From positions 3,844,001 through 3,908,000 of the forward strand of contig NZ_JAUSYC010000001.1 of assembly GCF_030816485.1 (NCBI RefSeq): DNA of 64,000 nucleotides. The letters are read 5' to 3'. This stretch comes from Arthrobacter sp. B1I2 (GTDB taxonomy: Bacteria; Actinomycetota; Actinomycetes; Actinomycetales; Micrococcaceae). Under the pieces are notes generated by a model. The model worked only from the letters and a program-made list of their open reading frames with translations, did no database searches and was not told the DNA's origin. Within the stretch, counting starts at the first letter, position 1. Every line of letters starts with the position of its first letter. This document shows positions 15,809 through 24,193 of this stretch, piece by piece. The translations under genes were made by a program, and so were the position numbers.

Positions 15809-16588
15809 CTACCCCAACCCCACAGCCTTGCCGAAAAGGCTGAAGCCCACGAAGGCTACGATGTCCAGCAGTGCGTGGGCGATGACCAGTGGCATGACCC
15901 GGCGGGTGCGGGTGTACAGCCAGGCGAAGACAACCCCCATCACGGCGTTGCCAATGAACGGACCAAAGCCCTGATACAGGTGGTAACTGCCGCGGAGCAC
16001 GGAACTCACCGCGATGGCCAGCGGCACGCTCCAGCCGAACTTGCCAAAGCGGTCCAGGAGGTAACCCACCACAATGACTTCCTCGAGCACCGCATGCCGG
16101 ATGGCGGACAGGATGAGGACGGGGACGGTCCACCAGTAGGCATCTAGGGCACTGGGGATGATGGCGGTGGTGATTCCGAGCGCACGGCCCGCCGCATAGA
16201 GCCCCAGCGAGGGTATGCCGATCAATGCCGCCAGCCCCAGGCCCTGCAGCAGGTCCTTGCCGGGCCGGGCGAAGTTGAACCCGAGCTTCTGAAAGGCGGA
16301 GCGGGAGTTGCCGTCATCACCCGGCACCGCCTGGCGCTGGTCCGTCAGGAAGTAGAGAACCAGCAGCACCGGCACCAGTGCAAAGACAATGTCCAGCAGC
16401 TGATAAGTGAGGTCGAAGTATTCGCGGGTGCTCTGGGAGCGGTTCAGGGTGGACGTGCCCTCCGCCAGCGGCGCGCGCGTCATCTTGTCCAGCAACTGCA
16501 CCACGGAATAGACAGCCGATTGGCCCAGGGACAGACCCAGGACGATCCAGACTTCGAGCCGCAGGCGACGGCGGGAGGGAACCAGCAT
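15809..16588 (-). CDS. CPBP-family intramembrane glutamic endopeptidase
   Basis: A 259-residue protein with about 7-8 membrane segments. The CPBP (Abi/CAAX-like) motifs are present: motif 1 EE in RHAVLEEVIVVGYL near residue 173, motif 2 in SVLRGSYHLYQGFGPF near 207, and the motif 3 His in VIAHALLDIVAF near 240. The usual Arg four residues after EE is replaced here (EEVIVVG), a small departure from EExxxR. Such proteases act in bacteriocin immunity or maturation in some bacteria; here nothing nearby shows the substrate. The gene stands alone. Confidence 0.8.
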   Translation of the reverse strand: MLVPSRRRLRLEVWIVLGLSLGQSAVYSVVQLLDKMTRAPLAEGTSTLNRSQSTREYFDLTYQLLDIVFALVPVLLVLYFLTDQRQAVPGDDGNSRSAFQKLGFNFARPGKDLLQGLGLAALIGIPSLGLYAAGRALGITTAIIPSALDAYWWTVPVLILSAIRHAVLEEVIVVGYLLDRFGKFGWSVPLAIAVSSVLRGSYHLYQGFGPFIGNAVMGVVFAWLYTRTRRVMPLVIAHALLDIVAFVGFSLFGKAVGLG

Positions 16589-16681
16589 GTTCCCATCTTG
16601 CCTTCAGTTTCTGGATCCTGGCTGATGGAGCTGCGGGTGTCAGCCAGAGCAGGAGAAGGAACCCGGCCTCAGCAGCCCGGA

Positions 16682-17470
16682 TCAGGCGGGCGCGACAATC
16701 ACTTCCGTGCCGTTGGCCTCAAAGGCTGCCTTGTCCCGCGGCGAGATGCCGGAATCGGTGATGAGCCGGGTGAAGTCGTAGCCGTCCATGGTGGCGAAGG
16801 CCCTCACTCCCACCTTGGAGGAATCAGCCAGGACATAGGACACCCGGGCCCTGCTGGCGAGCAGGGCATTGACGGAGGCTTCCCCCTCCCCGGTGTTGGT
16901 CGGCCCCACCTCGGGATCAATGCCGTTGACACCGATGAATGCGATGTCCAGCACCACCTTCTGCATGATGATGTCCGTGTACGGCCCCACCAGTTCGTAT
17001 GACCGGGGGTTGAGGATGCCGCCGGTAACCATCACCTTGATGTTGGGCCGGACCGCCAGCTGGCCGGCAATGTTGATGGCATTGGTCACCACGGTGAGGG
17101 TGGGCTGGTTGGAGGGGGCGTTAAGGTCCTCCCTGGTAGCCAGGATCTGGGCAAGCGCGGTGCTGGTGGTACCACCGCAGAGGCCAATCACCGCTCCGGG
17201 CCGAATCAGCGCGGAGGCGCACTGCGCGATCTGTTCCTTGGCTTCGGCATGGTCGTCCCGGTTATACCGCCCCGGCAGGTCGTAGGCCAGGGCGCCCGTA
17301 GTGGCGCCACCCCGCGTCCGCGTCAGCAGCCGGCGCTTGGCAAGGCTGTCCAGGTCACGGCGTGCAGTGGCCGGGGAAACATTGAGGGTGCTGACGATTT
17401 CGTCGACCTCCACTTGGCCGGTCCTGGCCAGCAGGTCAAGAATCGCCGTCAACCGGTCAGTACGCGTCAT
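16682..17470 (-). CDS. DeoR/GlpR-family transcriptional regulator
   Basis: A 262-residue regulator. The N-terminal DeoR helix-turn-helix is TRTDRLTAILDLLARTGQVE, then TLNVSPATARRDLDSLAKR, at residues 2-55. The sugar-phosphate isomerase-like sensor domain includes GLCGGTTSTALAQ, IKVMVTGG and the ending block FIGVNGIDPEVGPTN. The effector is probably a phosphorylated sugar or related metabolite. ATG 17470 was chosen over a longer frame since the HTH begins at once and AAAGG precedes it. A TATAAT box lies about 50 bases upstream. hutI ends 102 bases upstream in the same direction, but the promoter between them suggests a separate transcript. Confidence 0.88.
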   Translation of the reverse strand: MTRTDRLTAILDLLARTGQVEVDEIVSTLNVSPATARRDLDSLAKRRLLTRTRGGATTGALAYDLPGRYNRDDHAEAKEQIAQCASALIRPGAVIGLCGGTTSTALAQILATREDLNAPSNQPTLTVVTNAINIAGQLAVRPNIKVMVTGGILNPRSYELVGPYTDIIMQKVVLDIAFIGVNGIDPEVGPTNTGEGEASVNALLASRARVSYVLADSSKVGVRAFATMDGYDFTRLITDSGISPRDKAAFEANGTEVIVAPA

Positions 17471-17513
17471 GCAAACGGGGCCTTTCGATACAGCAGCCAC
17501 CACTGTCGATGAC

Positions 17514-17556
17514 GTTTCCTGATTATAACGCAGGAGAAACAAGCAGGAACAATCAG
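17514..17556 (-). promoter_or_regulatory. Promoter and dyad of the DeoR-family gene
   Basis: The minus strand carries a perfect TATAAT at 17527-17522. Around it are GTTTCCTG (17514-17521) and CAGGAGAAAC (17531-17540), an imperfect inverted repeat, and a further CTGATT/AATCAG pair (17519-17524, 17551-17556). An operator overlapping the -10 box fits autorepression. Confidence 0.5.
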
Positions 17557-17571
17557 AACGAGGTTCCGGGC

Positions 17572-18783
17572 CTAACGCTCCCTGGCTCCGGCCCGCCAGA
17601 CAGCGTACGTCAACGGCATGCCGGGGCGGTAAGCGAGATGCGTCGCGGAGGGGGCGTTCAGCAGGTGCAGGTCGGCGCGGTGCCCAACGGCGATGGACCC
17701 GACGGCGCGCTCACCGTCGGCATCGCGGCCGCTTTCCTTGTGCAAGGCCAGCGCACCGCCATAGGTGGCGGCGCGGACTGCCTCGTGCACACTGAGGTGC
17801 ATCTGCAGGACAGCGGTGGTCACGCAGAACGCCATTGAACTTGTGTAGGACGTGCCGGGATTGCAGTTGGAGGCAAGCGCCACCTGCACTCCTGCGTCGA
17901 GAAGCTCGCGGGCCGGGGCCAGCGGCTGGCGGGTAGAGAGGTCGCAGGCCGGGAGGCATGTGGCCACGGTGCCCCGCTCACCCGTTCCGGTGGCGGAGTC
18001 CCACCCGGACCAGGAGGCAGCAAGGGACTTCACATCCTGCCGCGAAAGGTAGTTGACGTGGTCCACGCTGGCGGCACGGAACTCCAGGGCAAGCTGCACG
18101 CCCGGACCCTCGCCCAACTGGTTGCCGTGCACGCGCAGGCCCAGGCCCGCGTCGCGGCAGGCCGCCAGCACCCGGCGGGACTGTTCGGCCGTGAAAGCGC
18201 CCTCCTCGCAAAAGACGTCGGCCCACTGGACGTAGGGGCGGACGGCGTCCAGCATCGGCCCGCAGACCAGGTCGGTGTACTCGTCCGGGTCCTGGCCGGC
18301 AGGAACAAGGTGGGCGCCGAGGAAGGTGACCTGGTCCGCCACCGTGGCCGCGATCCGGGCGCTCCGGGCCTCATTCCCGATGTCCAGGCCGTAGCCGGTC
18401 TTCGTTTCCAGGTACGTGGTTCCCTGCGAGACGGCCTCGGCAGCCCGGCCCATCGCCAGGCGGGTGAGGTCGAAATCAGAGGTGGCACGCGTGGCGTTCA
18501 TGGTGACGGCGATGCCCCCGGCGGCGTACGATTCCCCCGCCATCCGGGCTTCGAATTCCGCAGTGCGGTCCCCGGCGAACAACAGGTGGGTGTGGGAATC
18601 CACCCACCCTGGAAGCATGGCCCGGCCTCCGGCGTCGACGGCGTCGTCCACAGCGGGGGCAGCAGCGGCAGCTCCGATCCACGAGATCCGCTCCCCCTCG
18701 ACCACTATCGCCGCGTCCTTCAGGACGCGGCACTCCAGGTCCTGGGTCATCAACTCGGCAATATTGGTGATCAGCGTACTCAT
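17572..18783 (-). CDS. hutI: Imidazolonepropionase
   Basis: A 403-residue amidohydrolase that opens 4-imidazolone-5-propionate to N-formimidoyl-glutamate in histidine breakdown. Metal-binding His are in PGWVDSHTHLLFAGDR (HxH near residue 65), with later ones in LRVHGNQLGEGPG and VDHVNYL. The HutI-type substrate block ETKTGYGL and the Asn-rich ASNCNPGTSYTSSM are clear. Other hut genes (hutH, hutU, a formimidoylglutamate enzyme) are not in this window. It follows the FAD oxidoreductase gene by 11 bases, so both are probably in one transcript. ATG 18783 is the first start in frame. Confidence 0.92.
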   Translation of the reverse strand: MSTLITNIAELMTQDLECRVLKDAAIVVEGERISWIGAAAAAPAVDDAVDAGGRAMLPGWVDSHTHLLFAGDRTAEFEARMAGESYAAGGIAVTMNATRATSDFDLTRLAMGRAAEAVSQGTTYLETKTGYGLDIGNEARSARIAATVADQVTFLGAHLVPAGQDPDEYTDLVCGPMLDAVRPYVQWADVFCEEGAFTAEQSRRVLAACRDAGLGLRVHGNQLGEGPGVQLALEFRAASVDHVNYLSRQDVKSLAASWSGWDSATGTGERGTVATCLPACDLSTRQPLAPARELLDAGVQVALASNCNPGTSYTSSMAFCVTTAVLQMHLSVHEAVRAATYGGALALHKESGRDADGERAVGSIAVGHRADLHLLNAPSATHLAYRPGMPLTYAVWRAGARER

Positions 18784-18794
18784 GGGACCATTCT

Positions 18795-19913
18795 TCAGCG
18801 TCGGATCGACCAGCGGGTGGCAGCCAGGGCCTGCGCTGTCCGGGATGCCGGACCGTCCGTGCCCGCCGCCTCACCCGGACTGGGCTGTCCGGCCAGGATC
18901 TGCTCTGCCGCCAGCTCAGCCATGGCCGCGGAGGTCTGAAAGCCGTAGCCGCCCTGCCCGGCGAGCCAGTAGAAGCCGGGCGCCTCGGCATCGAAGCCCG
19001 CCACCGGAACGCCGTCGGCGGCTTCAGTGCGCAGCCCGGTCCAGGCCCGGCGAATGGCCGTGATCCCCAGGTTGGTGACAGCGTTCAGCTTCTCCCCCAG
19101 GCGTTCCACGTCGCCGGGCCGCGGCCGCGCGTCCTCGGGCCCACTGGGAACGGTTTCGGACGGCGAAATCAGTACATCGTCACCGTCACGGCGGAAGTAG
19201 AACGTATTGTCCGCCGCCGCCACCATTGGACTGCCTTCAGGCAGCGGGCGTTCGACGGCGGCAATCGCCGCAGTGCGCCGGAACGGCTGCAGCCCGAGCT
19301 TTTCGACGCCGCTGATCACCGCGAGCTCGTCGGCCCATGCCCCGGCCGCGTTGACCAGCACACCCGTTTCAAAGCCCTCGGCGCCGGCGCCAACCTGCCA
19401 CCCGGAACCCAGCCTCTGCGCCGAATGCACGCGTGCCCCCGTGATGATCTCGGCCCCGGCAGCGAGTGCCCGCTTCCGGTGCTCAGCCAAGAGCAGGGGC
19501 GCGTTGCAGCCAAACGAACCGGTATCCAGCCCGGCGGCGGCAAAGGTTCCCGGGACCAGGGCCGGGCACAGCTCGAGGGCTTGGTCAACGGTGATGGGCT
19601 GCATGTGCCCGCTGGCTTCCGCGGCGACATCCGCCTCGGAGCCGATCAGCATGAAACTGCGCGGCGCCAGGACCGGTTCCGGCAGTTCCGCGTCGCGGGC
19701 CGCAATCAGCTCAAGGGTCCGGACGGTGAGCTCCTGCACCACGGGAGGCCCGTAGCTGGGGATCAGCTGGCGGGCGGAGCGGGAGGACGTGTGGTACGCC
19801 AGTTCCTGCTCCGCCTCCACCAGCGCCACGCTGCACCGGCCGGCCAGCGCGGAGGCCAGGGACAGTCCGGCAATGCCGCCGCCCACGATCAGGACATCGT
19901 AATGTGCTGCCAT
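18795..19913 (-). CDS. FAD-dependent oxidoreductase (DAO family)
   Basis: A 372-residue flavoprotein. The FAD dinucleotide fold is DVLIVGGGIAGLSLASALAG at residues 5-24. The C-terminal block TGLRTEAADGVPVAGFDAEA followed by FYWLAGQGGYGFQTSAAMAE is typical of the D-amino-acid oxidase/sarcosine oxidase/glycerol-3-phosphate dehydrogenase family. The substrate is not determined, but amino-acid or amine oxidation fits its neighbours hutI and tdh-kbl. ATG 19913 was chosen because AAGGATGG precedes it and the Rossmann strand begins four codons later. It is separated from kbl by 130 bases containing a short repeat cluster. Confidence 0.85.
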   Translation of the reverse strand: MAAHYDVLIVGGGIAGLSLASALAGRCSVALVEAEQELAYHTSSRSARQLIPSYGPPVVQELTVRTLELIAARDAELPEPVLAPRSFMLIGSEADVAAEASGHMQPITVDQALELCPALVPGTFAAAGLDTGSFGCNAPLLLAEHRKRALAAGAEIITGARVHSAQRLGSGWQVGAGAEGFETGVLVNAAGAWADELAVISGVEKLGLQPFRRTAAIAAVERPLPEGSPMVAAADNTFYFRRDGDDVLISPSETVPSGPEDARPRPGDVERLGEKLNAVTNLGITAIRRAWTGLRTEAADGVPVAGFDAEAPGFYWLAGQGGYGFQTSAAMAELAAEQILAGQPSPGEAAGTDGPASRTAQALAATRWSIRR

Positions 19914-19978
19914 CCGTCCATCCTTGCAGAGTTGGGGCGTGCTGGAACTGCTGTCTTCCGGGGACTCCACTAAGGCCA

Positions 19979-20050
19979 GGGACTCCGGTCAGGCTTCAGG
20001 AACTCCTGCCTGCCCCGGACTTCCTGCCTGCCCGGGACTCCGGTCAGGCT
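19979..20050 (-). repeat. Short repeat cluster at the kbl 3' end
   Basis: The 17-base unit GGGACTCCGGTCAGGCT occurs at 20034-20050, where it overlaps the last codons and stop of kbl, and again at 19979-19995. Between them a second unit of about 17 bases (CCTGCCTGCCC...GGACT) occurs twice. It looks like a local duplication of the kbl end. Confidence 0.65.
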
Positions 20051-21240
20051 GCTGCCTCGGCGCGGCTGGCGACGAAGGCACGAACGCAGGCTTCGACGTC
20101 GTCCGCTGAATGCGCAGCCGACAGTTGCACCCTGATCCTCGCGGCACCGCGCGGGACCACGGGGAAGCTGAAGGCGGTGACGAAGACGCCGTGCTGCAGC
20201 ATTCGGTCGGCCACCTTGGCGGCCATCACGGCGTCGCCGAACATCACCGGCACAATGGCGTGCTCGCCGGGCAGCAGGTCGAAGCCTTCCTCCGTCATGC
20301 GGCGGCGGAAGAGCTCGGCATTTTCGAACAGCCTGCGGCGCAGGCCAGCCGAATTTTCCACCAGGTCCAGCGCTTTGAGGGTGGCTGCCACAATGGCGGG
20401 GGCCAACGAGTTGGAGAACAGGTAGGGCCGGGCCTTCTGGCGCAGGATGGCAATGATCTCCCTGCGGCCGGACGCGTAGCCGCCGGACGCCCCGCCCAGC
20501 GCCTTGCCGAAAGTGCCTGTGTAGATATCCACGCGGTCTGACACGCCGGCATGTTCGGGAGTGCCCGCGCCGGTGGCGCCCATGAAGCCCACGGCATGGG
20601 AATCGTCCACCATCACCAGGGCTCCGTACTTTTCGGCGAGGTCGCAGATGGCCTCGAGCGGAGCGAGGTAGCCGTCCATGGAAAACACGCCATCGGTGAC
20701 GATGATCTTCCGGCGGGCATCCTGCGCCTCCTGGAGGCGGGCCTCGAGTTCGGCCATGTCCTGGTTGGCGTAGCGGTAGCGGCGGGCCTTGCACAGGCGG
20801 ATGCCGTCGATGATGGAGGCATGGTTCAGAGCGTCGGAAATGACCGCGTCCCCGGGACCGAAGAGGGATTCGAAGACACCGCCGTTGGCGTCGAAGCAGC
20901 TGGAGAACAGGATGGTGTCCTCGGTGCCGAGGAATTTGGCAACCCTGGCCTCAAGTTCGAGGTGCAGGTCCTGTGTCCCGCAGATGAAACGGACGCTGGC
21001 CATGCCGAAGCCGCGCTCATCCATGGCAGCCTTGGCGGCGCTGATGATGTCCGGGTGGTCTGCCAGGCCCAGGTAATTGTTGGCGCAGAAGTTCAGCACA
21101 TCAGCGCCCGGGCCGCCGATCTGGCCGGCGGTGATGTGGCTGGACTGCGGTGAGCTGATGCTGCGTTCGGTCTTGTAGAGCCCGGCGGTGCGGATTTCTT
21201 CCAGCTCGTCGTGGAGCTGGTCCTTGATGGAGGTGTACAT
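20044..21240 (-). CDS. kbl: Glycine C-acetyltransferase (2-amino-3-ketobutyrate CoA ligase)
   Basis: A 398-residue PLP enzyme of the alpha-oxoamine synthase family. It cleaves 2-amino-3-oxobutyrate with CoA to glycine and acetyl-CoA, completing the threonine pathway begun by Tdh. Marks are [17 protein letters not shown] near the N-terminus, the glycine/PLP region [30 protein letters not shown] (Asp and His that hold PLP), and the PLP Lys in [14 protein letters not shown] near residue 245. It starts at ATG 21240 after AAGGAAA, 8 bases past the tdh stop; the tdh stop overlaps its ribosome site, which implies coupling. Confidence 0.95.
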   Translation of the reverse strand: MYTSIKDQLHDELEEIRTAGLYKTERSISSPQSSHITAGQIGGPGADVLNFCANNYLGLADHPDIISAAKAAMDERGFGMASVRFICGTQDLHLELEARVAKFLGTEDTILFSSCFDANGGVFESLFGPGDAVISDALNHASIIDGIRLCKARRYRYANQDMAELEARLQEAQDARRKIIVTDGVFSMDGYLAPLEAICDLAEKYGALVMVDDSHAVGFMGATGAGTPEHAGVSDRVDIYTGTFGKALGGASGGYASGRREIIAILRQKARPYLFSNSLAPAIVAATLKALDLVENSAGLRRRLFENAELFRRRMTEEGFDLLPGEHAIVPVMFGDAVMAAKVADRMLQHGVFVTAFSFPVVPRGAARIRVQLSAAHSADDVEACVRAFVASRAEAAA

Positions 21241-21248
21241 GGGTTTCC

Positions 21249-22295
21249 TTACAGTCGGGTCCAGTCGAGGACAACTTTGCCGCCCACGCCGCTGCGGGCA
21301 ATGTCGAAGCCCTTCTCCCAGTCCGTGGCCGGCAGCGTGTCCGTGACAACGGCGGAGATACCCGCGTGCAGCACGGGGTTGGAGGAGAGCATGGCGCTCA
21401 TGGCGTACCAGGTTTCGTACATCTCGCGGCCGTAGATGCCCTTGAGCGTGAGCATGTGGGTGACCACCTTGCCCCAGTCGATGATGATCTCCTGGCTGGG
21501 CAGCCCCAGCATGGCGATCCGGCCGCCGTGGTTCATGTTGTCGATCATCTCAGGCAGGGCGGAGGGGTGGCCGGACATTTCCATGCCGACGTCGAAGCCC
21601 TCGCGCATGCCGAGCTCACGCTGGGCGTCGCGCACCCGGGTGGTGGAGACGTCGATGGCGAGGTCAGCCCCGAGCTGCCGGGCCAGGTCCAGCCGTGGCC
21701 GGGAAACGTCGGTAATGGCGATCTTGCGCGCCCCGGCATGGCGGGCGACGGCGATGGCCATCAGGCCGATGGGGCCTGCGCCCGTGATGAGGACGTCTTC
21801 GCCGACCAGCGGGAAGCTCAGTGCGGTGTGCACCGCGTTGCCGAAGGGATCGAAGATGGCGCCAAGCTCGGGCGTCACGGAGGGATCGTGGTGGACCCAG
21901 ACATTGGTTTCGGGAATTACCACGTACTCGGCGAACGCGCCGTCGCGCTGGACTCCCACGCTGACTGTATGGATGCACATCTGGCGGCGTCCTGCCCGGC
22001 AGTTCCGGCAGATGCCGCAGACTACGTGGCCTTCGCCGGAGACCCTGTCGCCCACCTTGACATCACGGACATCTTCTCCAACCTCCACCACTTCGCCGTA
22101 GAACTCGTGGCCGGGGATGAGGGGCGCTTCGATGATCCCCTGCGCCCAGGAGTCCCAGGACTGGATGTGCAGATCGGTGCCGCAGATCCCGGTGGTCATG
22201 ACCCGGATCTTCACATCCGCCGGGCCGGCCGCAGGTTCGGGCCGGTCGACGAGTTCGAAACCGGCCTGCGGGCCGGCCTTGTAGAGGGCCTTCAT
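21249..22295 (-). CDS. tdh: L-threonine 3-dehydrogenase
   Basis: A 348-residue zinc MDR enzyme that oxidises L-threonine to 2-amino-3-oxobutyrate with NAD+. Marks are the catalytic zinc site in [13 protein letters not shown] and [12 protein letters not shown], the structural zinc loop [15 protein letters not shown] and the NAD motif [15 protein letters not shown]. The threonine-specific [12 protein letters not shown] block is present. ATG 22295 was preferred to the ATG two codons upstream because AAGGA then lies 5 bases before the start. First gene of tdh-kbl, it is divergent from a LysR gene. Together with kbl it turns threonine into glycine and acetyl-CoA. Confidence 0.95.
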   Translation of the reverse strand: MKALYKAGPQAGFELVDRPEPAAGPADVKIRVMTTGICGTDLHIQSWDSWAQGIIEAPLIPGHEFYGEVVEVGEDVRDVKVGDRVSGEGHVVCGICRNCRAGRRQMCIHTVSVGVQRDGAFAEYVVIPETNVWVHHDPSVTPELGAIFDPFGNAVHTALSFPLVGEDVLITGAGPIGLMAIAVARHAGARKIAITDVSRPRLDLARQLGADLAIDVSTTRVRDAQRELGMREGFDVGMEMSGHPSALPEMIDNMNHGGRIAMLGLPSQEIIIDWGKVVTHMLTLKGIYGREMYETWYAMSAMLSSNPVLHAGISAVVTDTLPATDWEKGFDIARSGVGGKVVLDWTRL

Positions 22296-22362
22296 TGGCA
22301 TCCTTACTTCGTGGCATTTGGTTCTGGAGGTCTTGTCCTCCTCATTGAAGCCTCGCCGAAGC

Positions 22363-22416
22363 ATTAGCACAACAGGGATCTTCTCAATCGACGATGTAGG
22401 GATTGCTAATGATTAG
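22363..22416. promoter_or_regulatory. Dyads between tdh and its LysR gene
   Basis: ATTAGCA at 22363-22369 is the inverse of TGCTAAT at 22404-22410, and CTAAT-G-ATTAG at 22406-22416 is a tight dyad overlapping the second. They fill the 130-base divergent gap in a locally AT-rich patch, as expected for LysR recognition and activation sites. Confidence 0.5.
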
Positions 22417-22425
22417 ACTGAAGTA

Positions 22426-23337
22426 GTGGAGATACATCAGCTGGAGATCCTGCGGGAACTGGGAGCGCTGGGAAGTGTGAAGGCGGTTGCAGACACACTC
22501 ATGGTCACCCCGTCGGCCGTCTCGCAGCAACTGGCCCACCTGCAGCGGACAGTGGAGGTGCCGCTGACGCGAAAGGAGGGCCGGAACCTGGTGCTCACGG
22601 AAGCGGGCCAGGTGCTCGCCGACGCAGGCGCCGCCGTCGTCAGTGCCATGGCCGACGCCCGTGGAGCCCTGGGCACGTACCACGACTCGCCAGCGGGCAG
22701 GGTGACGCTCAGCGGTTTCCACAGTGCCGGACAGGCGTTGTTCGCGCCGCTGGCGCGGATGCTGGACCAGCCCGAACATCCGCGGATTGAACTTTCCGAC
22801 GAGGACGTTGCCCAGCAGGACTTCCCTGCCCTCACCGCACGGTACGACCTGGTCCTGGCGCACCGCATGGACCACAGTCCCCGCTGGCCGGCGGAACGGG
22901 TGGCCGTGATCCCGCTGGCCCACGAACCTTTGGACGTTGCACTGCCCGCCGGTCACCCACTGGCGCAAAAGGACAGGGTGACGGCGGACGACGTCGGCGC
23001 GGAGGCCTGGGTGACCAGCCACCCCGGCTACTCCCCCGCCGATGTCCTGTCCGCCGTCGCCGCCGTTTCCAGCCGTGAGCCCAACATCGTCCACCGCATC
23101 AACGACTACTCCACCGTGGCCGCGCTGGTGGCCGCCGGCGGTGTGGTGGGCCTGCTGCCCAGGTACACCGCAGGGCCGGTCCTCAACCCCGACATCGTGC
23201 TGCGGCCGCTGGAGGGCATCAGCACGCGACGCAGGATCGACCTGCTGGCCAGGCCGGAGAACCTGAAGCGCCGGGCCGTGGTCATGGTCTGTGAGGCGCT
23301 GGAGGACATCATGGCCGGACTGGTACAGCAGGGCTGA
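22426..23337 (+). CDS. LysR-family regulator (of tdh-kbl)
   Basis: A 303-residue regulator. The HTH is at residues 2-60 (HQLEILRELGALGSVKAVAD, then PSAVSQQLAHLQRTVEVPL), with an effector-binding domain from about residue 90. The N-terminus resembles the ArgP/IciA-like and actinobacterial amino-acid LysR regulators. The effector is unknown, and control of tdh-kbl is inferred from the divergent arrangement. The start is GTG 22426. The gene converges on the secreted-protein gene with 12 bases between the stops. Confidence 0.88.
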   Translation: MEIHQLEILRELGALGSVKAVADTLMVTPSAVSQQLAHLQRTVEVPLTRKEGRNLVLTEAGQVLADAGAAVVSAMADARGALGTYHDSPAGRVTLSGFHSAGQALFAPLARMLDQPEHPRIELSDEDVAQQDFPALTARYDLVLAHRMDHSPRWPAERVAVIPLAHEPLDVALPAGHPLAQKDRVTADDVGAEAWVTSHPGYSPADVLSAVAAVSSREPNIVHRINDYSTVAALVAAGGVVGLLPRYTAGPVLNPDIVLRPLEGISTRRRIDLLARPENLKRRAVVMVCEALEDIMAGLVQQG

Positions 23338-23349
23338 AAGCCGCGGGAG

Positions 23350-24006
23350 CTATGAGTCCTGGTCGTCCTGGTGGTTACCTTGGCCCATCTTGTGTCCCAG
23401 GCCGTGTCCGGGGCCATGGCCGCGGCCCAGACCTCGTCCCAGGCCCAGGCCAGGCCCGTCGCCGGCGCCCTTCACGATCCGCTTGGCGGTGGCCTTGTCC
23501 CCGTCCTTGGCGCCCGCGATGCGCACCGCGTCTCCGGCGGCGATGTCCGCGATGGTTCCGTCCGTCGGCTTAAGCCGCTTGCCGTCGTCGCCCGTGGCCC
23601 CTGGGCTTGCCCCCGTACCGTCCGCCGCCGGGGCAGGAATCCTGGTGACCTTGGTGTCGCCGTTGATCGCGTACGCCTGGGAGAAACCGTCCTCGCTCTT
23701 GACCGTGATGGCCGAATCGCTGACGGACTCCACGGTGCCGCGCTGTTCCAGGACAGTCTGGAAAGTGCCATCGGCGTTCTTCACCACGCCTTCGCCATGA
23801 AGCGGCTGCGCACGCTGTGCCTTCCTGTCCTGCTTGTCCTGCTGTCCGGGCGCGGTGTCCTTGCCGGGCGCCGTTTGCGAGGGCGAAGGCGATGGTGACG
23901 GCGAGTCGGCGGACCAGGCGAGGGCCGCCCCGGTGCCGCTGAGTGCAAGGGCCACCGCCCCGGCGAGGAAGGCCTTTCGGATTCTTGGTCGGTCCTGCTG
24001 TGGCAT
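23350..24006 (-). CDS. Secreted DUF5666-like protein with Gly/His-rich tail
   Basis: A 218-residue exported protein. Residues 9-33 are a signal peptide (RKAFLAGAVALALSGTGAAL, cut near AWSADS). Then come a Ser-Pro repeat linker (SPSPSPSPS), a beta-rich core from about residue 75 (GTVESVSDSAITVKSEDG; IAAGDAVRIAGAKDGDKATA) like the OB-type DUF5666 repeats, and a tail with alternating Gly, His, Leu and Arg (GRGHGPGHGLGHK). The His-rich tail could bind metal, which is a guess. ATG 24006 was chosen because the signal peptide begins there. The gene stands alone. Confidence 0.75.
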   Translation of the reverse strand: MPQQDRPRIRKAFLAGAVALALSGTGAALAWSADSPSPSPSPSQTAPGKDTAPGQQDKQDRKAQRAQPLHGEGVVKNADGTFQTVLEQRGTVESVSDSAITVKSEDGFSQAYAINGDTKVTRIPAPAADGTGASPGATGDDGKRLKPTDGTIADIAAGDAVRIAGAKDGDKATAKRIVKGAGDGPGLGLGRGLGRGHGPGHGLGHKMGQGNHQDDQDS

Positions 24007-24125
24007 CGCGGTCCCTTTCGCGTCGCTGCCGGGGCACCAGTGTCCCGTGGGCTCCAGTGTAAGTCCGCCACACACGCGCAGCTACGGGTACTTTCCGCCC
24101 GTACCACCTGAGTACTTAACGCAGA

Positions 24126-24181
24126 ACCGGGTAGCAGTTGCTGCCGTTCCGGGGTCAAAACGGCGTTAACTGCTACCCGGT
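24126..24181 (-). terminator. Long two-part hairpin after gatB
   Basis: Outer arms ACCGGGTAGCAGTT (24126-24139) and AACTGCTACCCGGT (24168-24181) are perfect complements; an inner GCCGTT/AACGGC pair extends the stem. It starts 13 bases past the gatB stop and probably ends the gatCAB transcript. Confidence 0.75.
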
Positions 24182-24193
24182 CGGGGCGGGGGC

